Both the position numbers and the translations under genes were made by a program. DNA of 64,000 nt, from positions 1,488,001 to 1,552,000 of the forward strand of contig NZ_CP054691.1 of assembly GCF_013348785.1 (NCBI RefSeq). The letters run 5' to 3'. The stretch comes from Gordonia sp. X0973 (GTDB lineage: Bacteria; Actinomycetota; Actinomycetes; Mycobacteriales; Mycobacteriaceae). The notes under the pieces are model-generated. The model was not told the origin of the DNA, ran no database searches, and saw only the letters and a program-made list of their open reading frames with translations. Shown here in pieces: positions 56,980-64,000 of the stretch. Each line of letters starts with the position of its first letter. Within the stretch, counting starts at the first letter, position 1.

Positions 56980-57629
56980 TTGCCCGCCTGCGACGCCTTG
57001 GTGGCGAGGACGGCCACCTGGGTGCGGCTGGACAGGTCGAGCTTGGCCAGGATGCGGGTCACGTTGTTCTTGATGGTCTTCTCGGCCAGATGCATGCGCT
57101 TGGCGATGATCCGATTGGTGAGGCCCTCGCCGATCAAGTCGACGATCTCGCGCTCGCGCTCGGTCAACTTGCCGAACGGGTCGGTGGGAGTGGCCGAACG
57201 CCCGCGCAGGCGCTCCATCAGGGCGGCGGTGCTGCGCTGGTCGAGCAGGTTGCCGCCGCCGGCGACCGTGTGCACAGCGGCCACCAGGTTCTGCCCGAGG
57301 ATCTGCTTCAGCACGAAGCCGGAGGCGCCGGCCATCACCGCGGCCAACAGGGCGTCGTCGTCGGCATAGCTGGTGAGCATGAGGCAGTGCGTGTCCGGGC
57401 AGGCCGAACGCACGTCGCGGCACAGCTCGACACCGCTGCCGTCGGGCAAGCGCACGTCGAGGATGGCGACGTCGGGCGGATTGGCGGTGATGCCGACGAG
57501 TGCCTCGGCGACGTTGGCCGCCTCGCCGATGACCTCCAGGTCGTCGGCGGTTCCCAAGAGGTCGCGCAGGCCACGGCGGACCAACTCGTGGTCATCGACG
57601 ATGAAGACGCGCACGGGTGCATCGGACAT
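56976..57629 (-). CDS. NarL/FixJ response regulator, DevR-like
   Basis: 217 residues. Receiver domain with FIVDDHELVRRGLRDLLG (~9-26), phosphoacceptor Asp58 in VAILDVRLPDGSGVE, and LKQILGQNLV. C-terminal LuxR HTH with LTEREREIVDLIGEGLTNRIIAKRMHLAEKTIKNNVTRILAKLDLSSRTQVAVLA (~152-206). Sequence follows M. tuberculosis DevR/DosR closely in both domains, so its partner is likely the GAF kinase ending just across the intergenic boundary at 56435. I see no convincing DevR box in front of this operon. Confidence 0.9.
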   Translation of the reverse strand: MSDAPVRVFIVDDHELVRRGLRDLLGTADDLEVIGEAANVAEALVGITANPPDVAILDVRLPDGSGVELCRDVRSACPDTHCLMLTSYADDDALLAAVMAGASGFVLKQILGQNLVAAVHTVAGGGNLLDQRSTAALMERLRGRSATPTDPFGKLTEREREIVDLIGEGLTNRIIAKRMHLAEKTIKNNVTRILAKLDLSSRTQVAVLATKASQAGK

Positions 57630-57788
57630 ATCTAGAAGGTACCCGGTGATGGCGCTTTACCTGCACCGACGAGCCGCCTCGGGCCCGCGCCGCGGACGTG
57701 GGTCCCCGTCGCGCCGGGACAGATGTCGTGGGGCGATCAGGACTTTGGACTCATGCGCCGGCCCCCGCTCGTCGGCAGTCTCAAGACT

Positions 57789-58823
57789 ATGACCGCAACC
57801 GATGTGATCTCGCTGACCGAAAAAATGGAGGGCAAGGATCTCCTCGCGGAACTCGAGCCCGTCGCCGCGCGCGAGGTGGACCGCCACATGAAGGTGGCCG
57901 TCGACTGGATGCCGCACGACTACGTGCCGTGGGACGAGGGCCGCAACTTCGCCTTCCTCGGCGGCGAGGATTGGGACCCGGGACAGTCGGAGCTGTCGGA
58001 GACCGCCAAGGCGGCGATGATCACCAATCTGCTCACCGAGGACAACCTGCCGTCGTATCACCGGGTGATCGCCGAGAACTTCTCCCTCGACGACGCCTGG
58101 GGCTTCTGGGTGGGCCGGTGGACCGCCGAGGAAGCGCGCCACTCCATCGTCATGCGCGACTACCTGGTCGTCACCCGCGGCGTCGATCCCGTCGAGTTGG
58201 AGAACACCCGGCTGGTCCACATGACGCACGGCTACGACCCGATCGACCACGCCCGCGAGGTACACAAGCTCGAGCCGGCGTTCCACCAGCACACCGCCCT
58301 GGAGATGCTGCTCTCGGTCACCTACGTCAGTTTCCAGGAGTTGGCGACGCGCGTGAGCCACCGCAACACCGGCAAGGCGTGCGGGGATCCGATCGCCGAT
58401 CGGCTGCTGCAGCGCGTCGCGGCCGACGAGCACCTGCACATGACCTTCTACCGCAACATCGTGTCCGCGGCGCTCGACGTGGTGCCCGACTTGGCGATGG
58501 CCGCGATCTACTCGATCGTCTCCAACTTCGCCATGCCGGGGGCGACGATGCCCAACTTCCGCCGCAACGCGGTGCTGATCGCCCGCGACGGCATCTACGA
58601 CCTGCCGCAGCACCGCACCGAGGTCCTCGAACCGGTGTTGAAGAAGTGGCGGATCTTCACCCGCGACGACTTCGGCCCGACCGGCCAGTACTACCGCGAC
58701 GAGCTCGCCAAGTTCCTCGCCGAACTCGACGTGAAGGTCGACAAATTCGAGGCGTCGCGCGAGCGCGCCCTGGAGCGGTTGCAGGCGAAGGCCGATCGCG
58801 ACCGGGCCCGGGCGCGGTCATGA
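57789..58823 (+). CDS. desA: Acyl-[acyl-carrier-protein] desaturase (DesA type)
   Basis: 344 residues from the ATG at 57789 (MTATDVISLTEKM); an upstream ATG at 57723 adds 22 poorly typed residues and is an alternative start. Diiron enzyme. Fe ligand motifs: LLTEDNLPSYH (Glu, His), WTAEEARHSI (EExxH), ELATRVSHRNTG and ADEHLHMTF (ExxH). Mycobacterial DesA1/DesA2 share HDYIPW, ALGGQDWDP, RNTGKAC and LKKWRIF patterns, all present here in similar form. Introduces double bonds into acyl chains, in mycolic acid synthesis. Coupled to a 72-residue protein. Confidence 0.92.
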   Translation: MTATDVISLTEKMEGKDLLAELEPVAAREVDRHMKVAVDWMPHDYVPWDEGRNFAFLGGEDWDPGQSELSETAKAAMITNLLTEDNLPSYHRVIAENFSLDDAWGFWVGRWTAEEARHSIVMRDYLVVTRGVDPVELENTRLVHMTHGYDPIDHAREVHKLEPAFHQHTALEMLLSVTYVSFQELATRVSHRNTGKACGDPIADRLLQRVAADEHLHMTFYRNIVSAALDVVPDLAMAAIYSIVSNFAMPGATMPNFRRNAVLIARDGIYDLPQHRTEVLEPVLKKWRIFTRDDFGPTGQYYRDELAKFLAELDVKVDKFEASRERALERLQAKADRDRARARS

Positions 58824-59038
58824 CGATCACCGGATTCGACACGGCCATCACGATGGCCGAGGCGGCCGCCTGCGAGAACCCGACCTGGTGGAACGAGGTG
58901 CGCAACCACGACGCCGACGCGGGCTACGCCAGCTCGGTACTGCTCGCCGAGTTCATCCGCAGCTACGCCCACCAGATGGGCGTGCCGGTCAGCGATGTGT
59001 GGACGCGGATCCGCGCGACGGGCGAACTGCCGATCTGA
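58820..59038 (+). CDS. 72-residue protein coupled to the desaturase
   Basis: Starts at 58820 inside the desaturase stop (ATGA) and ends 23 bases before the CysG-type gene. The small acidic protein has NPTWWNEVRNHDADAGYASSVLLAEFIRSYAHQMGVPVSDVWTRIRATGELPI with a possible helical, metal-free fold. No family recognised. Tight coupling suggests a desaturase accessory role (inference). Confidence 0.55.
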   Translation: MTITGFDTAITMAEAAACENPTWWNEVRNHDADAGYASSVLLAEFIRSYAHQMGVPVSDVWTRIRATGELPI

Positions 59039-59047
59039 GGCCGCCGG

Positions 59048-59053
59048 TAGGCT
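59048..59053 (+). promoter_or_regulatory. -10 element of a leaderless cysG-type gene
   Basis: TAGGCT followed 8 bases later by the ATG at 59062, no Shine-Dalgarno. Same pattern as lepB and proS. Confidence 0.5.
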
Positions 59054-59061
59054 GTTCGCCT

Positions 59062-60285
59062 ATGGCAGCCGACGACCCCGGTGCGGGGCACTACCTCGCG
59101 GGACTGAACCTTTCCGGGCGCAAAGTCGTCGTGGTCGGGGGCGGGTCCGTCGCCCAGCGCAGGTTGCCGAACCTCCTCGCCGCGGGCGCCGAGGTCGTCG
59201 TCATCGCCGTCGACCCGACGCCGGCGGTCGAGGCCAATCCGCGCGTGCGGGTGGACCGCCGCGCATACACCGACGGCGATCTCGACGGCGCCTGGTATGT
59301 CCTGGCCTGCACCGACGACCCCGCAGTCAACGCTGCGGTCGTCGACGAGGCGACGCGGCGGCATATCTTCTGCGTCCGCGCCGACGACGCCCGGCTGGGC
59401 ACCGCGGTGACCCCGGCCAGCAGTCGCGCCGACGGGTTGACGCTGGGCGTCCTGGCCTCGGGCGACCACCGCCGTTCCGCGGCCGTGCGCGACCGCCTCA
59501 GCGCGGTCCTGGCCGGCGGCACCCCGGGGGCCGACCCGGTGCCCGCGCAGTCGCACGCACCGGGGGTCGCGCTGGTGGGCGGGGGACCGGGGGCACCGGA
59601 TCTCATCACCGTGCGCGGCCGCGAACTGCTGCGGCGGGCCGACGTCGTCGTCGCCGATCGCTTGGCGCCCGCCGAACTCCTCGCCGAACTCGGTCCCGAC
59701 GTCGAGGTCGTCGACGCGGCCAAGGTGCCCTACGGGCGCGCGATGCGGCAGGAGGCCATCAACACCGTTCTGGTCGACCGGGCGAAGGCCGGGAAGTTCG
59801 TCGTCCGCCTCAAGGGTGGGGACCCCTACGTCTACGGCCGGGGCTTCGAGGAGTTGCAGGCATGCGTCGACGCGGGTGTCCCGGTGACCGTCGTGCCCGG
59901 TGTGACGAGCGCGATCTCCGCGCCCGCGCTGGGGGGCATCCCGGTGACGCACCGCGGGGTGACCCACGAGGTGGTCATCGTGTCCGGGCACGTGCGCCCC
60001 GACCACCCGGATTCGCTCACCGACTGGTCGGCCCTGGCCCGGCTGCGCGGCACGATCGTGTTGATGATGGCGGTCGAGCGCATCGACGCCTTCGCCGACG
60101 CCCTGCTCGCCGGCGGACGCGACCCGCAGACGCCGGTCGCGATGATCGAGAACGCATCGCTGCCCACCCAGCGCGTGCTGAGTTCCGACCTCGCGCATGC
60201 CGCCGCGGCGGCCGCGCGGGACGGATTGGCTCCGCCGGCGATCGTGGTCATCGGGGAGGTCGCGGGGTTCGTCGACGGCCGGTGA
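59062..60285 (+). CDS. cysG: Siroheme synthase/uroporphyrinogen-III C-methyltransferase fusion (CysG-like)
   Basis: 407 residues. N-terminal precorrin-2 dehydrogenase/ferrochelatase-like domain with KVVVVGGGSVAQRRLPNLLAAGAEVVVIA (~21-49) and VLACTDDPAVNAAVV, linked to a SUMT domain (~165-407) with GGGPGAPDLITVRGRELLRRADVVVADRL, RLKGGDPYVYGRGFEELQACVDAGVPVTVVPGVTSAISAPALGGIPVTHRG. Makes siroheme from uroporphyrinogen III and supplies precorrin-2 also used for cobalamin. It stands alone, not in an operon with the cob genes. Confidence 0.9.
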   Translation: MAADDPGAGHYLAGLNLSGRKVVVVGGGSVAQRRLPNLLAAGAEVVVIAVDPTPAVEANPRVRVDRRAYTDGDLDGAWYVLACTDDPAVNAAVVDEATRRHIFCVRADDARLGTAVTPASSRADGLTLGVLASGDHRRSAAVRDRLSAVLAGGTPGADPVPAQSHAPGVALVGGGPGAPDLITVRGRELLRRADVVVADRLAPAELLAELGPDVEVVDAAKVPYGRAMRQEAINTVLVDRAKAGKFVVRLKGGDPYVYGRGFEELQACVDAGVPVTVVPGVTSAISAPALGGIPVTHRGVTHEVVIVSGHVRPDHPDSLTDWSALARLRGTIVLMMAVERIDAFADALLAGGRDPQTPVAMIENASLPTQRVLSSDLAHAAAAAARDGLAPPAIVVIGEVAGFVDGR

Positions 60286-60332
60286 CCCGGTGCCGACCGC
60301 GCTGCGGAGATGCCGCGCAGGCTGGGCGCGCC

Positions 60333-60986
60333 CTAGATGAGGCGCAGAATGCCGATGACCACCAGCAGGACGGCGACGAGGTAACCGGCTGCGCGGACCA
60401 CCAGGTCCTTGTGGGCGCGGGCGGTTTCGAAACCACGCCCGACGAGGGAGTTGGGCGTGCGGCGGACCAGGCCGAGCAGTAGCGCGGCGAGGATCGGCAG
60501 GCTGAGGGCCACGGTCGCGTACAGGAACAGCCCGCAATACCGCTGGGCGGGCGGGATGTCGCTGGCGGAGAGCACGGCCAATCCGGCGAAGAACGGCACC
60601 GACGTCGCCGACTGGATCGCGCCCAGGATCAGTCCGACGAGCACCGTCAACGGGGACGGGGACCGCAGCGGTTCGAGTATCCGGTTGATCAGCGCAGACG
60701 AATCGCCGCCGCGCAGGGTCAGGAGCGCAGTGAGGACACCGGTGAGGATCAGCAGGATGCCGAACACGGCGGAGTCGACGATGTGCTTGACGAATTCGCC
60801 GAGGCCGTCGAAGGCGAGCAGCACCACCAGCGCCAGGAGTAGCACGCCCAGCCAGTCGCCGAGGATCAGCAGACTCGCGATGGGGACGTAGCGCCCCTTG
60901 GCCGCCATCATGGCGAGGGCGACGAGAACGCCGATGAGCAGGACGTTCACCGCATCGACGAACGCGTAGGCCAGGGCATGGAGCAT
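60333..60986 (-). CDS. Multi-pass membrane protein (LysE/GAP-like)
   Basis: 217 residues with about six membrane helices: YAFVDAVNVLLIGVLVALAMMAA, PIASLLILGDWLGVLLLALVVLLA, VFGILLILTGVLTALLTL, TVLVGLILGAIQSATSVPFFAGLAVLSA, YCGLFLYATVALSLPILAALLLGL and AAGYLVAVLLVVIGILRLI. Resembles the GAP/LysE-type small transporters of actinobacteria, but with low certainty. Convergent with the cysG-type gene. Confidence 0.55.
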   Translation of the reverse strand: MLHALAYAFVDAVNVLLIGVLVALAMMAAKGRYVPIASLLILGDWLGVLLLALVVLLAFDGLGEFVKHIVDSAVFGILLILTGVLTALLTLRGGDSSALINRILEPLRSPSPLTVLVGLILGAIQSATSVPFFAGLAVLSASDIPPAQRYCGLFLYATVALSLPILAALLLGLVRRTPNSLVGRGFETARAHKDLVVRAAGYLVAVLLVVIGILRLI

Positions 60987-61090
60987 TGCTTGTCGCTCTC
61001 CGATCGTGGTCCTGGTCGCGGGCGTCTACCCGGCCAGAGTCTAACGGGCCGGACCGTTTGCGCCAGCATCGGCGATTGGGGCCTGTGACG

Positions 61091-61112
61091 GCCGCCACTT
61101 CCGTGCGGCGGC
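61091..61112 (-). terminator. Hairpin downstream of yaaA
   Basis: gccgcc (61091-61096) / ggcggc (61107-61112) with 10 bases between, 21 bases past the yaaA stop on the minus strand. Modest stability; may end the yaaA transcript. Confidence 0.3.
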
Positions 61113-61132
61113 GCCGGCGGAGGTGTGGGCGC

Positions 61133-61873
61133 CTAGTCGGTGAGGACCACGACTGTCGTCGGATCGGCGATCTCGACGCGCTGACCGGCGTCGGAGAGGA
61201 CCGCGGTGACCCCGTCGACGTCGACGACCCGACGCCGGGTGCGCACCAGCTCGCGCGCCACGAGTCCCTTGCAATGCTTGTTGAAGTGGCTGACGACCGA
61301 TCGCGAACCGTCCGGCTTCTCGGTCATCACGGTGACGGTCACCGCGCCGGGCACACGGCCCAGGTTCTGGTAGGCGCCCGAGCGCAGGTCGACGACGAAC
61401 TCGTCGAGGCCGGCGAAGACGTCGCGGAGCACCGGCTTCCACGTGGTGGTCAGTGTCGGCTCACCCGGCAGCTTCGACCCGGCGGAGAGTCGATAGGCGG
61501 GGATCGGGTCGGCGGCGCCCAGCGGGCCGAACAGCGCAGACCCCACGAGGATCCGGTCGAGGGCCTTGGTCTTCGTCGGTTTCGTCATGCCCGGGTAGTC
61601 CAACGCGTCGTAGAGGACCCCGGTGTAGCGCTCGACCGCCGGTCGCGTCGGCGCCTCCCACAGCTCGGCGTTGCGGTCGACCTCCGCGATCGCGGTGGCA
61701 CCCAGACCGAGGGCCGCGCGACTGGCGTCGAGATCGGCCGACAGCGCGACGAGCGCGTCGACGAGGTGGCGCCGCGTCGCGGTGGCTTCGGGAAACGACA
61801 GCGAGCCCAGGTTCAGCGGGGCACCGGCGCCGCCGTCCGATTTGGTTTCCGATGGGGGCAGGATCACGCGCAC
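61133..61873 (-). CDS. yaaA: Peroxide stress protein YaaA (DUF328)
   Basis: 246 residues, GTG start at 61873. DUF328/Yaa[15 protein letters not shown] (N-terminal PSETK motif), [34 protein letters not shown], and [18 protein letters not shown] (SHFNKxxKG motif). In E. coli YaaA lowers free iron during peroxide stress. Divergent from proS with 44 bases between starts. Confidence 0.88.
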   Translation of the reverse strand: MRVILPPSETKSDGGAGAPLNLGSLSFPEATATRRHLVDALVALSADLDASRAALGLGATAIAEVDRNAELWEAPTRPAVERYTGVLYDALDYPGMTKPTKTKALDRILVGSALFGPLGAADPIPAYRLSAGSKLPGEPTLTTTWKPVLRDVFAGLDEFVVDLRSGAYQNLGRVPGAVTVTVMTEKPDGSRSVVSHFNKHCKGLVARELVRTRRRVVDVDGVTAVLSDAGQRVEIADPTTVVVLTD

Positions 61874-61903
61874 CCCAGCACCCTAGTCAACGCCGCCGAT
61901 CAC

Positions 61904-61909
61904 TAAGCT
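61904..61909 (+). promoter_or_regulatory. -10 element of leaderless proS
   Basis: TAAGCT, 8 bases before the GTG at 61918 of proS. No Shine-Dalgarno. Confidence 0.5.
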
Positions 61910-61917
61910 GGTGCCTC

Positions 61918-63660
61918 GTGATCACCCGAATGTCGACGCTGTTCCTGCGCACCCTGCGAGACGATCCCGCCGATGCGGAAGTCCCGTCGCACAAGCTGCT
62001 GGTGCGCGCCGGCTACATCCGCCGCGCCGCCCCCGGCGTCTACGAGTGGCTGCCGCTGGGCCTGCGCGTCTTCCGCAACATCGAGAACGTGGTGCGGCAG
62101 GAGATGAACGCCATCGGCGCACAGGAGATCCTGTTGCCCGCGCTGCTGCCCCGCGAACCGTACGAGAAGACGGGCCGCTGGAGCGAGTATGGCTCGGCCT
62201 TGTTCCGCCTGCAGGACCGCAAGGGCGCCGACATGATGCTCGGACCCACGCACGAGGAGATCTTCACCCAGCTCGTGAAGGGCGAGTTCAGCTCGTACAA
62301 GGACCTGCCGGTCACGCTGTACCAGATCCAGACCAAGTATCGCGACGAGGAGCGCCCGCGTGCCGGCCTGTTGCGCGGCCGCGAGTTCACGATGAAGGAC
62401 TCCTACTCCTTCGACCTCGACGACGCCGGGTTGCAGAAGTCCTACGAGGCGCATCGCTCCGCCTACCAGCGCATCTTCGACCGGCTGATGATCACCTACG
62501 TCATCTGCGCGGCGACCTCCGGCGCCATGGGCGGCAGCGCCTCCGAGGAATTCCTCGCCGAATGCGAGGTCGGCGAGGACACCTTCGTCCGCAGCACCGA
62601 GTCCGGCTACGCGGCCAACGTCGAGGCCGTGCTCACCCCGGTCCCGGAAGACCTGCCGACCGACGGGCTGCCCCGGCCCGCCGTCCACGACACCGGTGAC
62701 ACGCCGACCATCGACACCCTCGTCGACTGGGCCAACGGTGCATTGGACGGCACCTTCACCGCCGCCGACACCCTCAAGAACGTGCTGGTGAAGATCCGTA
62801 AGCCCGGCGAGGACTGGCAGATCACCGGCATCGGCGTTCCCGGCGACCGCGAGGTCGACATGAAACGCCTTGAGGCGGCGGTCGAACCGGCCGAGGTCGA
62901 GTTGCTCGGCGACGCCGATTTCGCCGCCAACCCCGCGCTGGTGCGCGGCTACATCGGCCCCAAGGGTGTGCAGGCCGCGGGCGGGACCTACCTGGTCGAC
63001 CCGCGCGTCGTCACCGGCACCCGCTGGATCACCGGTGCCGACGAGCAGGGCAAGCACGTCGTCGACCTCGTCGCCGGTCGCGACTTCACCCCCGACGGCG
63101 TCATCGAGGCCGCCGAGGTCCGCGACGGCGATCCCTCGCCGGACGGCAAGGGAGTCCTGCAGTCGGCCCGCGGGATCGAGATCGGCCACATCTTCCAGCT
63201 CGGCCGCAAGTACACCGACGCCTTCGAGTTCGACGTCCTCGGCGAGAACGGCAAGCCGGTGCGGGTCACCATGGGCTCCTATGGCGTGGGCGTCTCGCGT
63301 TTGGTCGCGGTCATCGCCGAGCAGATGCACGACGAGAAGGGGCTGCGCTGGCCGCGCGAGGTCGCGCCGTTCGAATGCCATGTCGTGATCGCCAACAAGG
63401 ACGAGGCGGCCGTCGCGGGCGCCCAGGCGCTCGTCGCCGAACTCGACGCCGCCGGGGTCGACGTGCTCTTCGACGACCGCAAGGCCTCACCCGGAGTGAA
63501 GTTCAAGGATGCCGAACTACTCGGTGTGCCGACGGTCGTCGTGGTGGGCCGCGGGTTCGCCGACGGGAAGGTCGAGATCCGCGACCGCCTGACCGGCGAG
63601 ACCTCCGAGATCCCGGTCGCCGACGCCGTGGCCGTCATCACCGCGGCCGTGCGCGGCTGA
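61918..63660 (+). CDS. proS: Prolyl-tRNA synthetase
   Basis: 580 residues from GTG 61918. Bacterial-type ProRS with editing (INS) domain between motifs 2 and 3. Motif 1 region [37 protein letters not shown], motif 2 [27 protein letters not shown] (~140-166), INS domain ~220-380, then motif 3 area [19 protein letters not shown] and anticodon domain (~480-580). Not part of an operon; convergent with the DUF4439 gene. Confidence 0.97.
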   Translation: MITRMSTLFLRTLRDDPADAEVPSHKLLVRAGYIRRAAPGVYEWLPLGLRVFRNIENVVRQEMNAIGAQEILLPALLPREPYEKTGRWSEYGSALFRLQDRKGADMMLGPTHEEIFTQLVKGEFSSYKDLPVTLYQIQTKYRDEERPRAGLLRGREFTMKDSYSFDLDDAGLQKSYEAHRSAYQRIFDRLMITYVICAATSGAMGGSASEEFLAECEVGEDTFVRSTESGYAANVEAVLTPVPEDLPTDGLPRPAVHDTGDTPTIDTLVDWANGALDGTFTAADTLKNVLVKIRKPGEDWQITGIGVPGDREVDMKRLEAAVEPAEVELLGDADFAANPALVRGYIGPKGVQAAGGTYLVDPRVVTGTRWITGADEQGKHVVDLVAGRDFTPDGVIEAAEVRDGDPSPDGKGVLQSARGIEIGHIFQLGRKYTDAFEFDVLGENGKPVRVTMGSYGVGVSRLVAVIAEQMHDEKGLRWPREVAPFECHVVIANKDEAAVAGAQALVAELDAAGVDVLFDDRKASPGVKFKDAELLGVPTVVVVGRGFADGKVEIRDRLTGETSEIPVADAVAVITAAVRG

Positions 63661-63675
63661 TCGGGTAGTCGAAGC

Positions 63676-63704
63676 GCGACCCGCCTATTTGATCCGCGGG
63701 TCGC
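63676..63704 (+). terminator. Hairpin between convergent proS and the DUF4439 gene
   Basis: gcgacccgc (63676-63684) / gcgggtcgc (63696-63704), perfect 9-bp stem with an 11-base loop that contains the stop of the minus-strand gene. Works for both strands. Confidence 0.55.
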
Positions 63705-64000
63705 CGGGCATCGCGATCACCGTCGGGTCGATCCCGGCGACGCCGCGCCAATAGACCGCGCGCACCGCTGATTCGGCGAGGCTCTCCGCCCCGAACCGGC
63801 GCAGCGCGTCGGTATCGGCCTGCTCCACCACCGATCGGTAGGCCACCTGGGTCTCGACCTCGGCCTCGACCGCGGCGCGTCCGGCCGAGCGGACGTCGGT
63901 CACCTTCACCGGCAGGCGATAGCCGGGCGCGGGATTGGGTACCGGGGTGCCGGTCTTGGTGAGGTCTTCGGCCAGCGCGCGTCGGCGCACGCGGTGGGCA
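63685..64000 (-). CDS. C-terminal part of a DUF4439 ferritin-like protein
   Basis: The frame is open through the right edge of the window, so only the last ~105 residues are visible. Features: VTDVRSAGRAAVEAEVETQVAYRSVVEQADTDALRRFGAESLAESAVRAVYWRGVAG with a helical EXXE-like pattern and ending IAMPGDPRIK. This matches the ferritin-like DUF4439 domain found next to proS in Mycobacteriales. Function unknown. Confidence 0.7.
   Translation of the reverse strand, partial: AHRVRRRALAEDLTKTGTPVPNPAPGYRLPVKVTDVRSAGRAAVEAEVETQVAYRSVVEQADTDALRRFGAESLAESAVRAVYWRGVAGIDPTVIAMPGDPRIK

Noticed and set aside
57745..57765. DevR-box-like sequence (caggactttggactcatg) before the desaturase
   Set aside because: Only about half of the positions fit the DevR consensus palindrome and the site lies partly within one possible start; too weak to report as a regulatory site.
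58963..61098. 711-codon minus-strand open frame over cysG and the membrane protein gene
   Set aside because: Antisense shadow; runs of Arg/Pro/Ala without domains.

Overview
The window is 64 kb of high-GC DNA (roughly 68-70 % by eye) with tightly packed, often overlapping genes. It reads as a chromosomal segment of a mycolic-acid-bearing actinobacterium (order Mycobacteriales). A Gordonia-like genus is my best guess, but this is inference. Supporting points are the DUF2469 and DUF2631 proteins, a mycothiol-type DinB/maleylpyruvate isomerase family protein, the mycobacterial order dxr - rip1 - ispG - GNAT - penicillin-binding lipoprotein - map, DesA-type acyl-ACP desaturase, a DevR/DevS-like pair, a type VII secretion (T7SS) style gene set, and many genes that look leaderless (a TAnnnT hexamer 6-8 nt before the start codon). 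I see no rRNA, tRNA, CRISPR array or insertion sequence.

Layout. 1-4.5 kb: tail of a HEAT-like protein, then the nitrogen block amtB-glnB-glnD. 4.6-12 kb: translation and secretion core (ffh, an amidohydrolase, rpsP-khpA-rimM-trmD, rplS, lepB, rnhB, DUF2469). 12-15.8 kb: two coupled MutS-type ATPases and a histidine phosphatase. 15.9-18.9 kb: yraN-comM-dprA. 18.9-24.6 kb: a mixed stretch with two regulators or regulatory sites (TetR plus palindrome before an esterase; an IdeR-like box before a siderophore-interacting flavoprotein), a 32-residue lysine-rich mini-protein not found by ORF calling, xerC, and two cell-wall peptidases. 24.6-29 kb: rpsB-tsf, pyrH-frr-cdsA. 29-31.5 kb: an acetate-type transporter and an oxidoreductase/TetR divergent pair with two identical-type operators. 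31.6-33.8 kb: an AT-richer island with a T7SS-type amidase, a membrane protein and an EspC-like small protein. 33.8-40 kb: rlmN, DUF2631, isoprenoid genes dxr and ispG around the site-2 protease, GNAT. 39.8-42.9 kb: an acyl-CoA synthetase/SnoaL operon divergent from its likely TetR. 42.9-47 kb: PBP, map, cobQ. 47-50.8 kb: two alpha/beta hydrolases and mqo. 50.8-56.4 kb: cobalt chelatase subunit, cobO, cobB and a GAF histidine kinase, all overlapping or nearly so. 56.4-59 kb: a NarL-type regulator with a coupled membrane protein on the minus strand, then an acyl-ACP desaturase with a coupled 72-residue protein. 59-64 kb: a CysG-type fusion, a membrane protein, yaaA, proS and the end of a ferritin-like DUF4439 gene.

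How the genes work together. Most are housekeeping: ammonium uptake and PII signalling; SRP and signal peptidase for export; ribosome and tRNA maturation; the MEP isoprenoid path; CDP-diacylglycerol synthesis; late cobalamin synthesis (cobQ, cobO, cobB, chelatase) with uroporphyrinogen methylation (cysG fusion) supplying the same branch. The accessory content is small and local. The most unusual piece is the 31.6-33.8 kb T7SS-like cassette, which looks like a secreted peptidoglycan or amide hydrolase with a candidate membrane immunity protein and a small EspC-like partner. The other points of note are the clear TetR operators, the mini-protein at 22.3 kb, the tandem MutS-like ATPases, and the DevS-like kinase translationally coupled to a cobalamin gene.
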